From contig JAEXRL010000001.1 of assembly GCA_023440825.1 (NCBI GenBank), positions 62,001 to 126,000 of the forward strand: a DNA stretch of 64,000 nt, given 5' to 3'. The DNA is from Pseudomonadota bacterium. Lineage in GTDB: Bacteria > Pseudomonadota > Gammaproteobacteria > Burkholderiales > Burkholderiaceae_B. The notes beneath the pieces were generated by a model that was not told where the DNA came from, did not search any database, and saw nothing but the letters and a program-made list of their open reading frames with translations. The position numbers and the translations under genes are program-made. Positions 35,004 through 44,604 of this stretch are shown piece by piece. The stretch's first letter is position 1. Every line of letters begins with the position of its first letter.

Positions 35004-35513
35004 TTATTCCACTACACTGGCCGCGGTCAGACCTAGACGCTCGCACAGTTCCAGAATTTCACTCATGTGTTGGCGTTGAATCAGTATGAGTTGAAACTCA
35101 TACTCAGGATTGCTCGCAAACTCAATCAGTGCATAGTCTGGGTGCGCTTGCAGCAACTGCTGGTCGGCCCACAGAAAGAAACTTTCTATGTCTTGAAAAG
35201 GCATGTCCTCGTAGGGGAAGGCGGGCATACCAGGTGTTTCAAAGGCCGCCAGTACTTCCTCCCAGATTTCATCCACCGAATCGCCCAGAGCGAAGTAATC
35301 GTCCAGCTCGTAGCTGAGCGCCAATAGCAAGCTATTTGCCGGCGTATCGATGGCTAAGGCCTGGGTGTCGTCACCATAAGTCGCTTGCATCGCCTCAGGG
35401 CTTTGTAGGGCTTCCTGAATATGCGTGGCGATAAGTTCTAGTTGGTCCGCTTGCTGCTCGCAGTTTGAGAGCAAGTCCAAGAGTCGCACTAAATCACTTT
35501 TGGCTATAGTCAT
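35004..35513 (-). CDS. Hypothetical acidic protein downstream of tex
   Basis: 169 residues, no recognised domain, strongly acidic (for example DDYFALGDSVDEIWEEVLAA), with no signal peptide or membrane segment; likely mostly helical. It begins 2 nt after the tex stop, so translation is probably coupled, and it ends before the shared terminator. A function tied to Tex or transcription is only a positional guess. Confidence 0.7.
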   Translation of the reverse strand: MTIAKSDLVRLLDLLSNCEQQADQLELIATHIQEALQSPEAMQATYGDDTQALAIDTPANSLLLALSYELDDYFALGDSVDEIWEEVLAAFETPGMPAFPYEDMPFQDIESFFLWADQQLLQAHPDYALIEFASNPEYEFQLILIQRQHMSEILELCERLGLTAASVVE

Positions 35514-35515
35514 GC

Positions 35516-37867
35516 TTATTTTCTCAATTTGCTAAAGGCGGCGGCCATGGCGCCGTCGGGAATGGGAGCGGGCTTGGTGTTGCGTTGCGGTCCGCGCCCG
35601 CGACTGTCTTTGGGGCTGGCCGTACGGCGTGACATGGCCTGAGTGTCGTCGTTCAGACGCATAGTGAGACCAATACGCTTACGCGCTACATCGACCTCTA
35701 GTACTTTGACCTTGACGGTCTGGCCTACTCGCACCACATCACGTGGGTCTTTGACGTATGTGTCTGATAAAGCAGAGATGTGCACCAAGCCATCTTGGTG
35801 TACTCCAATATCCACGAATGCGCCGAAATTGGCAACATTACTGACCACCCCTTCCAGAATCATACCCGGATTCAGATCGTTGAGGGTATTGACGCCCTCT
35901 TCAAATTTAGCCGTCGTGAACTCAGGGCGCGGGTCACGGCCCGGCTTTTCTAATTCACTGAAAATATCGATGACTGTAGGCAGTCCGAAACGCTCATCGG
36001 TAAAGTCGTTAGGCGATACGCCCTTCAAGGCACCTGGTTTGCCCATAATATGAGCTGCATCAGCCTGTATGCGCGCCAGGATTTTTTCTACCACTGGGTA
36101 GGCCTCAGGGTGTACCGCTGAGGCATCGAGTGGGTTGCTAGCACCAGGTATGCGTAGAAAGCCGGCAGCCTGCTCAAAGGACTTTTCGCCAAAACGAGGT
36201 ACCTTAAGCAATTCTTTGCGGGTCTGGAAAGCACCATGCTCGTCGCGCCAACTGACGATATTACGAGCAAGGGTATTGTTTAGGCCTGAGACTCTCGCCA
36301 GTAGGGGAGCGGAGGCCGTGTTCACATCTACGCCCACGGCGTTTACGCAATCCTCGACCACAGCATCTAAGCTACGTGCAAGCTCCCGTTGATTCACATC
36401 GTGCTGATATTGACCGACGCCTATTGCTTTAGGGTCGATTTTTACCAGTTCGGCCAGTGGGTCTTGCAGGCGGCGGGCAATGGATACGGCTCCGCGCAGG
36501 CTCACGTCCAGATCGGGAAACTCCAGCGCGGCGAGCTCAGAGGCGGAATACACGGACGCGCCTGCTTCGGAGACCACGACGCGGGTAAACGGTAAATCTG
36601 GTTCGGCCCGCTGTAAATCGGCCACGAGCTTTTCGGTTTCTCGGGACGCGGTGCCATTGCCTATCGCGACTAATTCAATATTGTGCTGGCGCGCTAGTTT
36701 ACTGAGCACGCGTAAGCTGCCTTCGCGATCACGACGCGGCTCAAAGGGGTAAATGGTTGCGGTATCAAGGACTTTACCTGTGCGATCAATGGCCGCTACC
36801 TTGACGCCAGTACGTATGCCTGGGTCCAAGCCTAATACTGCCTTAGGGCCGGCTGGTGCAGCAAGCAGCAGGTCGCGTAAGTTGGCGGCAAATACCCGGG
36901 TTGCTTCTTGTTCAGCCTGTTCACGTAGCTGGGTTATAAACTCTGTTTCAAAAGAGGTAAGCAACTTAACTCGCCAGGTCCATCGGCAGACCTCAGCGAG
37001 CCATTGGGTTCTTGGGGTGGCTTGCGCGGAGAAGTCAGCCCCATTTTGAATGAGTTCGGCGCTTTTTATCACACATGGGTGCGGCACCTGTGCATCGGTC
37101 TCAGGCTCTAGCCCTAAACGCAACTCCAAGATACCTTGCTGTCTGCCACGTAATAAGGCCAGTGTGCGGTGCGAAGGCAGTTGACTCACGGACTCGTGAA
37201 AATCGAACCAGTCGCGGAACTTGTCGCCTTCTTGTTCTTTGCCGTCGCTAAGCTTGGAGTGCAAATGGCCATGTTTCCATAGGTAGGCGCGCATTTTTTC
37301 CAGAATATCGGCGTCCTCAGCGTAACGCTCAGCCAGAATATCGCGAGCGCCATCCAGTGCCGCCTTAGCGGTATCGAATTTTGCCTCGGGGTTTAGGTAG
37401 TGCTCGGCCAGGCTAAGTGGGTCAGCATTGTTGTCCACCAGAATTTTATCGGCCAACTCTTCTAGGCCTGCTTCACGTGCGATCTGTGCCCGGGTGCGTC
37501 GCTTAGGTTTATAAGGAGCATACAAGTCCTCCAGTCTTTGCTTGGTCTCAGCCGCTAAAATTGCTGCTTCCAGCTCTGGAGTGAGTTTGTCCTGTTCCCG
37601 AATCGAGCTCAGGATAGTCTGTCGGCGCGACTGCATGTCACGCAGGTAAAGCAAGCGTACTTCCAGTTCGCGCAGCACATTGTCGTCCAGACCGCCCGTG
37701 GCCTCTTTGCGGTAACGGGCAATAAACGGAACAGTCGCGCCGTCATCCAACAAGGTGACCGCCGCGCTGGCTTGTCGTACCGGTATGTTTAATTCCGCAG
37801 CGAGTAAGCTGAGTATTTGTTCGTGGTCCTGATTCTGAACCGTCATGTCAACTGTTGTATCGTTCAT
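35516..37867 (-). CDS. tex: Tex-like RNA-binding transcriptional accessory protein
   Basis: 783 residues from ATG 37867; the frame extends to 37912 and a further ATG is at 37846, so the first residues are uncertain. Tex proteins bind nucleic acid and affect transcription, with a role proposed in tolerance and toxin gene expression. Layout: N-terminal Tex helical domain (LNIPVRQASAAVTLLDDGAT), YqgF/RNase H-like domain (VLGLDPGIRTGVKVAAID), helix-hairpin-helix region (VDVNTASAPLLARVSGLN), and a C-terminal S1 domain (ILEGVVSNVANFGAFVDIG) at about residues 640-715, then a basic tail. Confidence 0.95.
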   Translation of the reverse strand: MNDTTVDMTVQNQDHEQILSLLAAELNIPVRQASAAVTLLDDGATVPFIARYRKEATGGLDDNVLRELEVRLLYLRDMQSRRQTILSSIREQDKLTPELEAAILAAETKQRLEDLYAPYKPKRRTRAQIAREAGLEELADKILVDNNADPLSLAEHYLNPEAKFDTAKAALDGARDILAERYAEDADILEKMRAYLWKHGHLHSKLSDGKEQEGDKFRDWFDFHESVSQLPSHRTLALLRGRQQGILELRLGLEPETDAQVPHPCVIKSAELIQNGADFSAQATPRTQWLAEVCRWTWRVKLLTSFETEFITQLREQAEQEATRVFAANLRDLLLAAPAGPKAVLGLDPGIRTGVKVAAIDRTGKVLDTATIYPFEPRRDREGSLRVLSKLARQHNIELVAIGNGTASRETEKLVADLQRAEPDLPFTRVVVSEAGASVYSASELAALEFPDLDVSLRGAVSIARRLQDPLAELVKIDPKAIGVGQYQHDVNQRELARSLDAVVEDCVNAVGVDVNTASAPLLARVSGLNNTLARNIVSWRDEHGAFQTRKELLKVPRFGEKSFEQAAGFLRIPGASNPLDASAVHPEAYPVVEKILARIQADAAHIMGKPGALKGVSPNDFTDERFGLPTVIDIFSELEKPGRDPRPEFTTAKFEEGVNTLNDLNPGMILEGVVSNVANFGAFVDIGVHQDGLVHISALSDTYVKDPRDVVRVGQTVKVKVLEVDVARKRIGLTMRLNDDTQAMSRRTASPKDSRGRGPQRNTKPAPIPDGAMAAAFSKLRK

Positions 37868-38015
37868 GTGTCCGTCGTTGTAAAAGGGTCTTCCTGCGCC
37901 GCATTTTGCCATAAAGCGCGCCGCTTACCCAAAAATGGCGAGTATCATCTTGTGTACTTACTGTGATTGTAGACAGTATTCGCTACAATTGTTTGTTCGC
38001 TTCTTTGGTAAAAAT

Positions 38016-40037
38016 ATGTTTTCGCAGGATTTATCCGATGTTTTTTCGGCCCAGGGGCCCTTGGCCGAAAGCTCGCCACACTATAGACCACGCCAAGCTC
38101 AAATTGAGCTGGCTCAGTCGATTGAGCAGGCCATACATGATAATGCGGTACTGATCGCTGAGGCGGGTACCGGTACCGGTAAAACCTGGGCTTATTTAGT
38201 GCCTATCTTTCTGCGGGGTAGTAAAACCTTAATTTCCACGGGTACGCGTACCTTGCAAGATCAGTTGTTTCGGCGTGATATTCCTCAGTTGCGTAAAATG
38301 CTGGCGGTACCCATACAGTTAGCCTTATTGAAAGGTCGTGGAAACTATGTCTGCCATTATTATCTAGACCGAATCGAGGGTGAAGAAGCAGCGCTCAGTT
38401 CTCGCACCGAGGTTCAGTACCTGCGCGAAATTCAAGTGTTTGCTCAACGGTCACGCTCTGGCGACAAGAGCGAACTGGGCACTGTACCCGAAGAGGCTGA
38501 AATTTGGCAGAAGGTGACCTCAACACGAGAAAACTGTTTGGGGCAGGATTGCCCTTTTCTGCGCGACTGCTTTGTGATGAAAGCACGCCGGCAGGCGCAA
38601 GAAGCCGATGTGGTGGTGGTGAACCACGCTCTGTTTATGGCCGACCTTGCACTGCGTGAAGACGGTGTGACCGATTTATTACCAACGGTAGATCTGGTGG
38701 TGTTCGATGAGGCGCACCAGCTTCCGGATGTGGCAACCCGTTTTTTGGGTACCAGTATTTCCTTATATGAAATTACAGATCTCAGCCGTCAGATGGAGAC
38801 GGCTGGCTTAGCGCATGCGCGTGACACGGTGAACTGGAGCCAGATCGCTAGTAAATTGCAGCAGGCAGCGCGAGAGCTGCATCTGTGTACCGCGTCACTC
38901 ATACAGCAAGGTCAGGGGCGAGTGGGGTATTTCGATATTCCAGAAGCCGAGCATTTCGATCAAATGCTGGACGAGCTCTTGGAAGTGTTTGATCGGCTAT
39001 TAAAAGTGCTGGAAATGGTGGCTGAGCGTCATCCGGACCTGTCCGCTGCGCATAAGCTGGCTTTAGATTTACGAGCACGACTATTTCAGTGGAGCCAGCC
39101 TGATCGTCAGGGCAGGCATGCGTATTTGCCTGACGACGAGCGCGAGCAAGAGCAAGCCGTACGCTGGCTTGAAACCGGACGTAATTATCTGCGTTTGCAC
39201 AGCGCTCCCTTGTCGGTGGCGGGTATATTTTCACGTTATCGGGCGCAGGATCAAAGCTGGGTGCTCACCTCAGCAACTTTGACGGTGCAGGGTGATTTTT
39301 CGCATTTTCAGCGTCAACTGGGGCTGAATACGGCACACACTCAAGTCTGGTCATCACCGTTTGATTACGCTAAGCAGGGCTTGTTTTATGTGCCCTCTAC
39401 CTTGCCAATACCGAGTAATCCGCGTTTTAACGAAGCGTTTGTGGATGCTTTATATCCCTTGCTCAACGAAAATCATGGCGGCGCACTGGTCTTGTGTACA
39501 ACCTTGCGCGCGGTAGAGCGGATTGCAGATTTGCTGCTTGAGCGCTTCGAGGCACAAGGCGTGGAACGCACCGTCTTGCGCCAGGGTCAGCGCTCCAGAC
39601 AAGTGTTGCTGGACGAATTTCGTGCTCGTAAGAACGCTGTCTTGGTGGGCAGTGCCAGCTTTTGGGAAGGCATTGATCTGCCGGGCGATAGCTTAACTTT
39701 GGTGGCTATTGATAAGCTGCCCTTTGCTCCTCCGGATGATCCGGTACTGGAGGCCAGAATAAACGAGTGCAAGGCGCGCGGGGGCAATCCCTTCATGGAA
39801 TATCAGCTACCCGAAGCGGCCATAGCCTTGAAGCAAGGCGCAGGCCGCCTTATTCGCACCGAACGTGACTGGGGTGTCTTGATGGTAGGTGATACCCGTT
39901 TGGTTGATAAGCCTTACGGCAAAGTGCTTTGGCGCGGTCTGCCCCCGTTTTCCCGTACCCGAGACGCCGCTCGGGCACTGGCTTTCTTACGCGAAAAACG
40001 CAGTCAACAGGCATTGCCGGCCGCTTTGGAAGAATGA
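38016..40037 (+). CDS. ATP-dependent DNA helicase of the DinG/YoaA (XPD-like) family
   Basis: 673 residues from ATG 38016; the upstream extension of the frame (from 37935) lacks family similarity. Superfamily 2 iron-sulfur helicase: Walker A AEAGTGTGKTWAYLVP, cysteines of a probable 4Fe-4S cluster in YVCHYY and NCLGQDCPFLRDCF, DEAH box VVFDEAHQLPDV, motif III LTSATL, and motif VI GAGRLIRTERDWGVLMVGD. It unwinds 5'-3', probably in repair of replication-associated damage. Length fits YoaA (636) more than DinG (716); the distinction is not certain. Divergent from tex. Confidence 0.92.
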   Translation: MFSQDLSDVFSAQGPLAESSPHYRPRQAQIELAQSIEQAIHDNAVLIAEAGTGTGKTWAYLVPIFLRGSKTLISTGTRTLQDQLFRRDIPQLRKMLAVPIQLALLKGRGNYVCHYYLDRIEGEEAALSSRTEVQYLREIQVFAQRSRSGDKSELGTVPEEAEIWQKVTSTRENCLGQDCPFLRDCFVMKARRQAQEADVVVVNHALFMADLALREDGVTDLLPTVDLVVFDEAHQLPDVATRFLGTSISLYEITDLSRQMETAGLAHARDTVNWSQIASKLQQAARELHLCTASLIQQGQGRVGYFDIPEAEHFDQMLDELLEVFDRLLKVLEMVAERHPDLSAAHKLALDLRARLFQWSQPDRQGRHAYLPDDEREQEQAVRWLETGRNYLRLHSAPLSVAGIFSRYRAQDQSWVLTSATLTVQGDFSHFQRQLGLNTAHTQVWSSPFDYAKQGLFYVPSTLPIPSNPRFNEAFVDALYPLLNENHGGALVLCTTLRAVERIADLLLERFEAQGVERTVLRQGQRSRQVLLDEFRARKNAVLVGSASFWEGIDLPGDSLTLVAIDKLPFAPPDDPVLEARINECKARGGNPFMEYQLPEAAIALKQGAGRLIRTERDWGVLMVGDTRLVDKPYGKVLWRGLPPFSRTRDAARALAFLREKRSQQALPAALEE

Positions 40038-40097
40038 AAATAATGCTGCATGTTGCGGCTGTGCTGAGATTGCGGTAGCCAGAGGCGCTGTCTCAGG

Positions 40098-40126
40098 ATA
40101 CTGGCCTCGCGTAGAGAGGCCAGTAT
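40098..40126. terminator. Hairpin between the convergent helicase and bamD genes
   Basis: Perfect 11-bp stem ATACTGGCCTC / GAGGCCAGTAT with a 7-nt loop, 60 nt after the helicase stop. No T-run on either side, so termination is plausible rather than certain. Confidence 0.55.
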
Positions 40127-40144
40127 GTATAGTGTGGATTGAGT

Positions 40145-40978
40145 TTAGAACCAGTTAATAGGGTTCCAGTAATTCACTTTTGCTTTCAGACCCTGGTCGA
40201 AGTAGACGGTGTCAGGGAAGTTGCTGCGTAAGACCCTTTCGGTATCATCGCGAAGCTCGGTGTTACCGAGTTTGTCGTAAGACAAATAGGCTAGGTATAA
40301 AGCGCGTTCAACGATGGGTACCCCTTTAAAGTCGGTAACTACGGTTTGAGCGCGGTTGACGGCAGCGACATAGGCGCCGCGCTGGTAGTAGTACTCGGCG
40401 ATGTGTACCTCGTTTTGTGCAATGGTACTAACGAGCCAGGTTTGTCGTTTTGCGGCATCGGCAGCGTACTTGCTATCCGGGTAGCGTTGCAGCAATTCGT
40501 GAAAGGCTTCGTATGATTCACGCAGGCCTTTAGGGTCGCGCTCGCTCGGATCTTGTAAGGTAATTCTGGATAAGGCGGCACTGGGTGGGGTAAAGGAAAT
40601 GAGACCCTTCAGGTAAAGCATGTAATCGCTTCCAGGATGACTGGGGTATTGTTTTTGGAAACGATCAATGGCGGCTAGAGCTTGAGCGGGCTCGTCGTCT
40701 TTCCAGTTGACGTAGGCCTGATCAATCAGAGACTGCTGAGCATAAGTACCGAATGGGTAGCGAGATTCTATTGTTTCCAGGCGTGTACGTGCCGCTTTCC
40801 AGTTGCCTGCCGAGATTTCGGCACGGGCGTCTTGGTACAGGCGATCTGCTGTCCAGCCTGCGGTTGGATCGACTTCGTTTTTGATGGAACCGCAAGCGGC
40901 CAAAACAGCCATCATCACAGTTGCGATGAGGAAACGAAGACTACGCAAACGTGGGAAATTTATATTGAAACAAGTCAC
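40145..40978 (-). CDS. bamD: Outer membrane protein assembly factor BamD
   Basis: 277-residue lipoprotein of the BAM complex, which inserts beta-barrel proteins. The signal peptide runs FLIATVMMAVLAACGSI, with lipobox LAAC and lipidated Cys about residue 30. TPR repeats follow (LYQDARAEISAGNWKAARTR, ESRYPFGTYAQQSLIDQAYV, and others) for contact with BamA and BamC. Essential in relatives. Divergent from rluD, the usual arrangement in Betaproteobacteria. Confidence 0.96.
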   Translation of the reverse strand: MTCFNINFPRLRSLRFLIATVMMAVLAACGSIKNEVDPTAGWTADRLYQDARAEISAGNWKAARTRLETIESRYPFGTYAQQSLIDQAYVNWKDDEPAQALAAIDRFQKQYPSHPGSDYMLYLKGLISFTPPSAALSRITLQDPSERDPKGLRESYEAFHELLQRYPDSKYAADAAKRQTWLVSTIAQNEVHIAEYYYQRGAYVAAVNRAQTVVTDFKGVPIVERALYLAYLSYDKLGNTELRDDTERVLRSNFPDTVYFDQGLKAKVNYWNPINWF

Positions 40979-41028
40979 AAAAGCATCCTTGGTGTTAGCA
41001 TTGCACGTCGATTATATGATTTGTCGCC

Positions 41029-42000
41029 ATGCCTGACATAGATACTGAAAAAGATAATTCTCTTACTTTAGAGCCACTGAGCTTTATTTTACCTATTTCT
41101 GCTCGTCCAGAACGTTTAGATAAGGTTCTTGCACAGTTATTGCCTGAACACTCCCGCAGTCGCTTACAAAATTGGGTGGCAGACGGCCATGTTTTGGTGA
41201 ATGAGCAGGTAGTCAGGACGCGTCACATTGTTGCGCCAGGCGACAAAATACAAGTCTGGGTGCAAGTGGCACCTGAAGATCAGGCGTACGAAGCGGACGA
41301 TGTGGCATTCGAGGTCTTAGCGGAAAGCCCTGACTGGCTGGTAGTCAACAAACCTGTAGGCGTTGTGACGCATCCTGGGGCGGGTAACTGGCGCAATACC
41401 TTGTTAAATGGTTTGCTGTTTCGTTACCCCGAGCTCAGGCATGTTCCACGGGCTGGTATCGTGCATCGTCTGGATAAGGATACGTCCGGCTTGCTGGTGG
41501 TGGCACGGAATGAAATTGCTCAGACGCACTTTGTGCGACAGTTGCAAGAGCGCAGCATGGGTAGACAGTATCGCGCATTGGTGCATGGCTGCCTTAGCGG
41601 AGCAGGGCAGATTGATGCCGCTATCGGCCGTGATGCCCGAGTCCCTGTACGCATGAGTTGTGATCATAGTATTGCGCCTAAAACAGCACTGACGCACTAT
41701 AAAGTATTGCAGCAGGGCTATAGCGAGCAAGGCCAGCCGGTGACCGAAGTGATGTGCAGGCTAGAAACGGGGCGTACCCATCAGATCCGAGTGCATATGG
41801 CCAGTATTGGCCACCCGCTATTGGGCGATGTGCTCTATGGGGGACGTATATCTGAGCAAGCTCCCCGTCAAATGCTACACGCTTTTGAGTTAAGCTTTAT
41901 GGATCCGAGCAGTCAGCAAATTTGTGCGTTTACCGCGAGTCTGGCTGAGGACTATCTCGCTTGTCAGGAGTCTGTAGTATGGAATCAGCAGAGCCAATAA
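41029..42000 (+). CDS. rluD: 23S rRNA pseudouridine(1911/1915/1917) synthase
   Basis: 323 residues. N-terminal S4 RNA-binding domain (RLDKVLAQLLPEHSRSRLQN, about 25-85) and the RluA-type catalytic domain, with the active-site aspartate in GIVHRLDKDTSGLLVVAR (about residue 146) and the later motif TGRTHQIRVHMASIGHPLLG. It modifies helix 69 of 23S rRNA. Its 3' end overlaps pgeF by 22 nt, as often seen for the rluD-pgeF pair. Confidence 0.95.
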   Translation: MPDIDTEKDNSLTLEPLSFILPISARPERLDKVLAQLLPEHSRSRLQNWVADGHVLVNEQVVRTRHIVAPGDKIQVWVQVAPEDQAYEADDVAFEVLAESPDWLVVNKPVGVVTHPGAGNWRNTLLNGLLFRYPELRHVPRAGIVHRLDKDTSGLLVVARNEIAQTHFVRQLQERSMGRQYRALVHGCLSGAGQIDAAIGRDARVPVRMSCDHSIAPKTALTHYKVLQQGYSEQGQPVTEVMCRLETGRTHQIRVHMASIGHPLLGDVLYGGRISEQAPRQMLHAFELSFMDPSSQQICAFTASLAEDYLACQESVVWNQQSQ

Positions 42001-42773
42001 GTCCGTATTTTGTATCTGGCCCTAGTGTTAAGGGACTTAAATATTTTTGTACGACCCGTCAGTTAAGTCAGTTGCCGCAGTATGAAACGGACGCATTTAA
42101 TCTGGGTTTAAACACGCCAGAAGAGTCTGACCGTGTATTAGCCAATCGGGCTAGTTTGTGCGAGTTGGCCTCATTGCCAGCCGTACCCCTATGGCTAAGA
42201 CAGGTACATGGCACAGAGGTATTCGATGCGGATCAGCAAATCATAGCGCCGGAGCAAGACAGGCAGGCGGATGCTATTGTCACCACGCGTTCAGATAGAG
42301 TCCTGGCTATTTTAACGGCAGACTGCTTGCCAGTGGTTTTCTGGGATGGACCCGCCACCGTTGTTGGCGCCGCTCATGCCGGTTGGCGAGGCTTGCTAGA
42401 TGGGGTTTTGGAAAACACCTGGGCCGAGCTAATACGTAAACGTCCTGATAATAAAGACTGGCATGCTTGGATAGGGCCGGCTATTAGCCAGCCGTGTTTT
42501 GAAGTGGGGCAGGAAGTTTATGATGGATTTGTAGCACGCGATGGCGAATTAAAACAATTCTTTAAGCCTGGACTATTCGCCCATAAGTGGTATGCCGATT
42601 TAAATGGAATAGCCGAATTTTTATTACGAAAAATAAGTTCAGGATATATACAGGTGTATCAAAGCCGGGCTTGTACGTATACTGATTCAAAGCGTTACTA
42701 TTCTTACAGACGCAGTTCGGAAACTGGGCGTCAGGCGACTATAGTCTATTTAACCAGTGCGTCATCTGTGTAA
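41979..42773 (+). CDS. pgeF: Peptidoglycan editing factor PgeF / multicopper-like purine nucleoside phosphorylase (DUF152)
   Basis: 264 residues from ATG 41979 inside the end of rluD. Members remove wrongly incorporated residues during peptidoglycan synthesis or act on purine nucleosides; older annotations read polyphenol oxidase. Metal-ligand and active-site motifs are present: RQVHGTEVFDADQ, LTADCLPVVFWD, GAAHAGWRGLLDGVL, IGPAISQPCFEVGQEVYDGF, and the closing YTDSKRYYSYRRSSETGRQA. Coupled to rluD by overlap. Confidence 0.92.
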   Translation: MESAEPISPYFVSGPSVKGLKYFCTTRQLSQLPQYETDAFNLGLNTPEESDRVLANRASLCELASLPAVPLWLRQVHGTEVFDADQQIIAPEQDRQADAIVTTRSDRVLAILTADCLPVVFWDGPATVVGAAHAGWRGLLDGVLENTWAELIRKRPDNKDWHAWIGPAISQPCFEVGQEVYDGFVARDGELKQFFKPGLFAHKWYADLNGIAEFLLRKISSGYIQVYQSRACTYTDSKRYYSYRRSSETGRQATIVYLTSASSV

Positions 42774-42830
42774 GGTATATTGTTTTTGTAATAAGCTTGA
42801 TTTGTAACGCAATCTAACGATTTTCCCCAA

Positions 42831-42859
42831 TTGACGATTACGGCGCATAACAACATGAT
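42831..42859 (+). promoter_or_regulatory. Candidate sigma-70 promoter of phaC
   Basis: TTGACG, 17-nt spacer, CATGAT (4 of 6 matches). The start would lie about 30 nt before the phaC ATG at 42895, which is preceded by AAGGTGG. Confidence 0.5.
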
Positions 42860-42894
42860 GGGGTATAAAAGACAAGCGTGAAATAAGGTGGCAA

Positions 42895-44520
42895 ATGAAT
42901 AGCAGCACTCCATTCTCTTTTGAAGCATTTCGTTTTATACAGCCCGAACTCTTGTCTGCTTTACAGGCAGAATTTTTTCAAGCCTATACCGTTTTGATAG
43001 AGCAGGCGCAGCAGGGAAAACTGCCAGCGCTAAAAAACTCCCGCTTTGCTCATCCGGCCTGGCAGTCTCAGCCTGCTATGGCATTGCCGGCACATTTGTG
43101 GGAGCTTAGCGAACAGCTTTTGAATCGTTATGTTGCCCAGCTTGCTATTGACGACAGTGAGCGTGAAAAATTAGCGTTTGCGGCCATGCAATGGATAGAG
43201 GCGATGTCGCCTACTAATTTTTTGCATAGCAATCCCCAGGCTTTGGAAACTTTAGTCGCTACCCAGGGGCAATCTTTGTTGCAAGGCGCTCGTAACTTCT
43301 TAGACGATTTGCAAAAAGGGCGGTTAAGCCAAAGCGACGAGACGCAATTTGTTATTGGCGATAGTTTGGCTTCGACTCCAGGTGCGGTAATTTATCAGAA
43401 TGAGCTTATACAGCTCGTGCATTACCAACCTACCACCGAACAGCAACATGCTATTCCATTACTGCTTGTGCCGCCGTGTATTAATAAATTCTATATTTTA
43501 GATCTGCAGCCTCATAATTCATTTGTGCGTTATATATTGGATCAAGGCATTCCCGTCTTTCTGATTTCATGGCGTAATCCAGCGTGTGAACAATCGACTG
43601 CTATGCATCAGGCTACGTGGGGCGATTACATCGAGCATGGCGTATTGCAGGCTCTGGACGTTGTTCGGTTCGTCAGTCAGCAGTCTCAAGTTAACACCTT
43701 AGGGTTTTGTATAGGGGGAACGCTATTGGCTACTGCCCTGGCTCTGGCAAAGGCCCAGGGGCAGGAACCAGCGGCGTCAATGACCTTGCTCACCACTATG
43801 CTGGACTTTGCCGATACAGGTGTACTGGACGTCTTTATTGACGAGGCTCACATACAGTTGCGTGAGTGGCAAATGGCTCAGGGGTATTTATTGCATGCTG
43901 CCGAGCTAGCCACAACTTTCTCATTTTTGCGGCCCTCTGAACTGGTGTGGAACTATGTGGCCAGCAACTACCTAGAGGGAAAAACGCCCAGTGCCTTTGA
44001 TCTGCTGTACTGGAACTCGGATGGCACCCACTTGCCCGGCCCATTTTTTGCCTGGTATTTGCGTCACACTTATCTAGAAAACTCTCTGGTGAGGCCTGGA
44101 GGGGTCAGGATCAATGATTTTCAGGTCGATATCGCCCAGTTGGATCTGCCGGTGTTTATTTATGGATCACGTGATGACCATATTGTGCCTTGGCATTCGG
44201 CCTATGCCAGCATTCAGGCCTTACCTCAAGCTCAGCACCGTTTTGTGCTCGGGGCTTCGGGGCATATCGCGGGTGTGATTAATCCTCCGGCGCGTCAGCG
44301 TCGTCATTACTGGACGGCGCCTTTGCCGGCGCAGAGCGAAAGCGCCACGCAGTGGTTGGAGCAGGCCACACGACACGAGGGCAGTTGGTGGGGCGAGTGG
44401 ATGCAGTGGTTGCAGGAACGTAGTGGATCCATGCAGCCTAGCCCCAGAAAACCGGGTAATGCACAGTTTCCTCCACTCGAGGCTGCACCTGGAAGCTATG
44501 TGCGTGTGCGTGCAAGTTAA
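42895..44520 (+). CDS. phaC: Class I poly(3-hydroxyalkanoate) synthase
   Basis: 541 residues. It polymerises 3-hydroxyacyl-CoA into storage granules. Lipase-box-like GFCIGG carries the catalytic cysteine (about residue 270); the aspartate in YGSRDDHIVPWHSAY and the histidine in GASGHIAGVINPPA complete the triad. N-terminal PhaC domain PTNFLHSNPQALETLVATQG is present. Shorter than the Cupriavidus enzyme (589) because of a short N-terminus, with phaB and phaR following. No phaE nearby, so class I rather than III. Confidence 0.95.
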   Translation: MNSSTPFSFEAFRFIQPELLSALQAEFFQAYTVLIEQAQQGKLPALKNSRFAHPAWQSQPAMALPAHLWELSEQLLNRYVAQLAIDDSEREKLAFAAMQWIEAMSPTNFLHSNPQALETLVATQGQSLLQGARNFLDDLQKGRLSQSDETQFVIGDSLASTPGAVIYQNELIQLVHYQPTTEQQHAIPLLLVPPCINKFYILDLQPHNSFVRYILDQGIPVFLISWRNPACEQSTAMHQATWGDYIEHGVLQALDVVRFVSQQSQVNTLGFCIGGTLLATALALAKAQGQEPAASMTLLTTMLDFADTGVLDVFIDEAHIQLREWQMAQGYLLHAAELATTFSFLRPSELVWNYVASNYLEGKTPSAFDLLYWNSDGTHLPGPFFAWYLRHTYLENSLVRPGGVRINDFQVDIAQLDLPVFIYGSRDDHIVPWHSAYASIQALPQAQHRFVLGASGHIAGVINPPARQRRHYWTAPLPAQSESATQWLEQATRHEGSWWGEWMQWLQERSGSMQPSPRKPGNAQFPPLEAAPGSYVRVRAS

Positions 44521-44604
44521 GTATTAGCGGTATCTCGTAATTTGTTCTGTCATCACGGTATTGGGTGGTGACTTTTACCAATCAGCACCATCAGGAGAAG
44601 GTTT

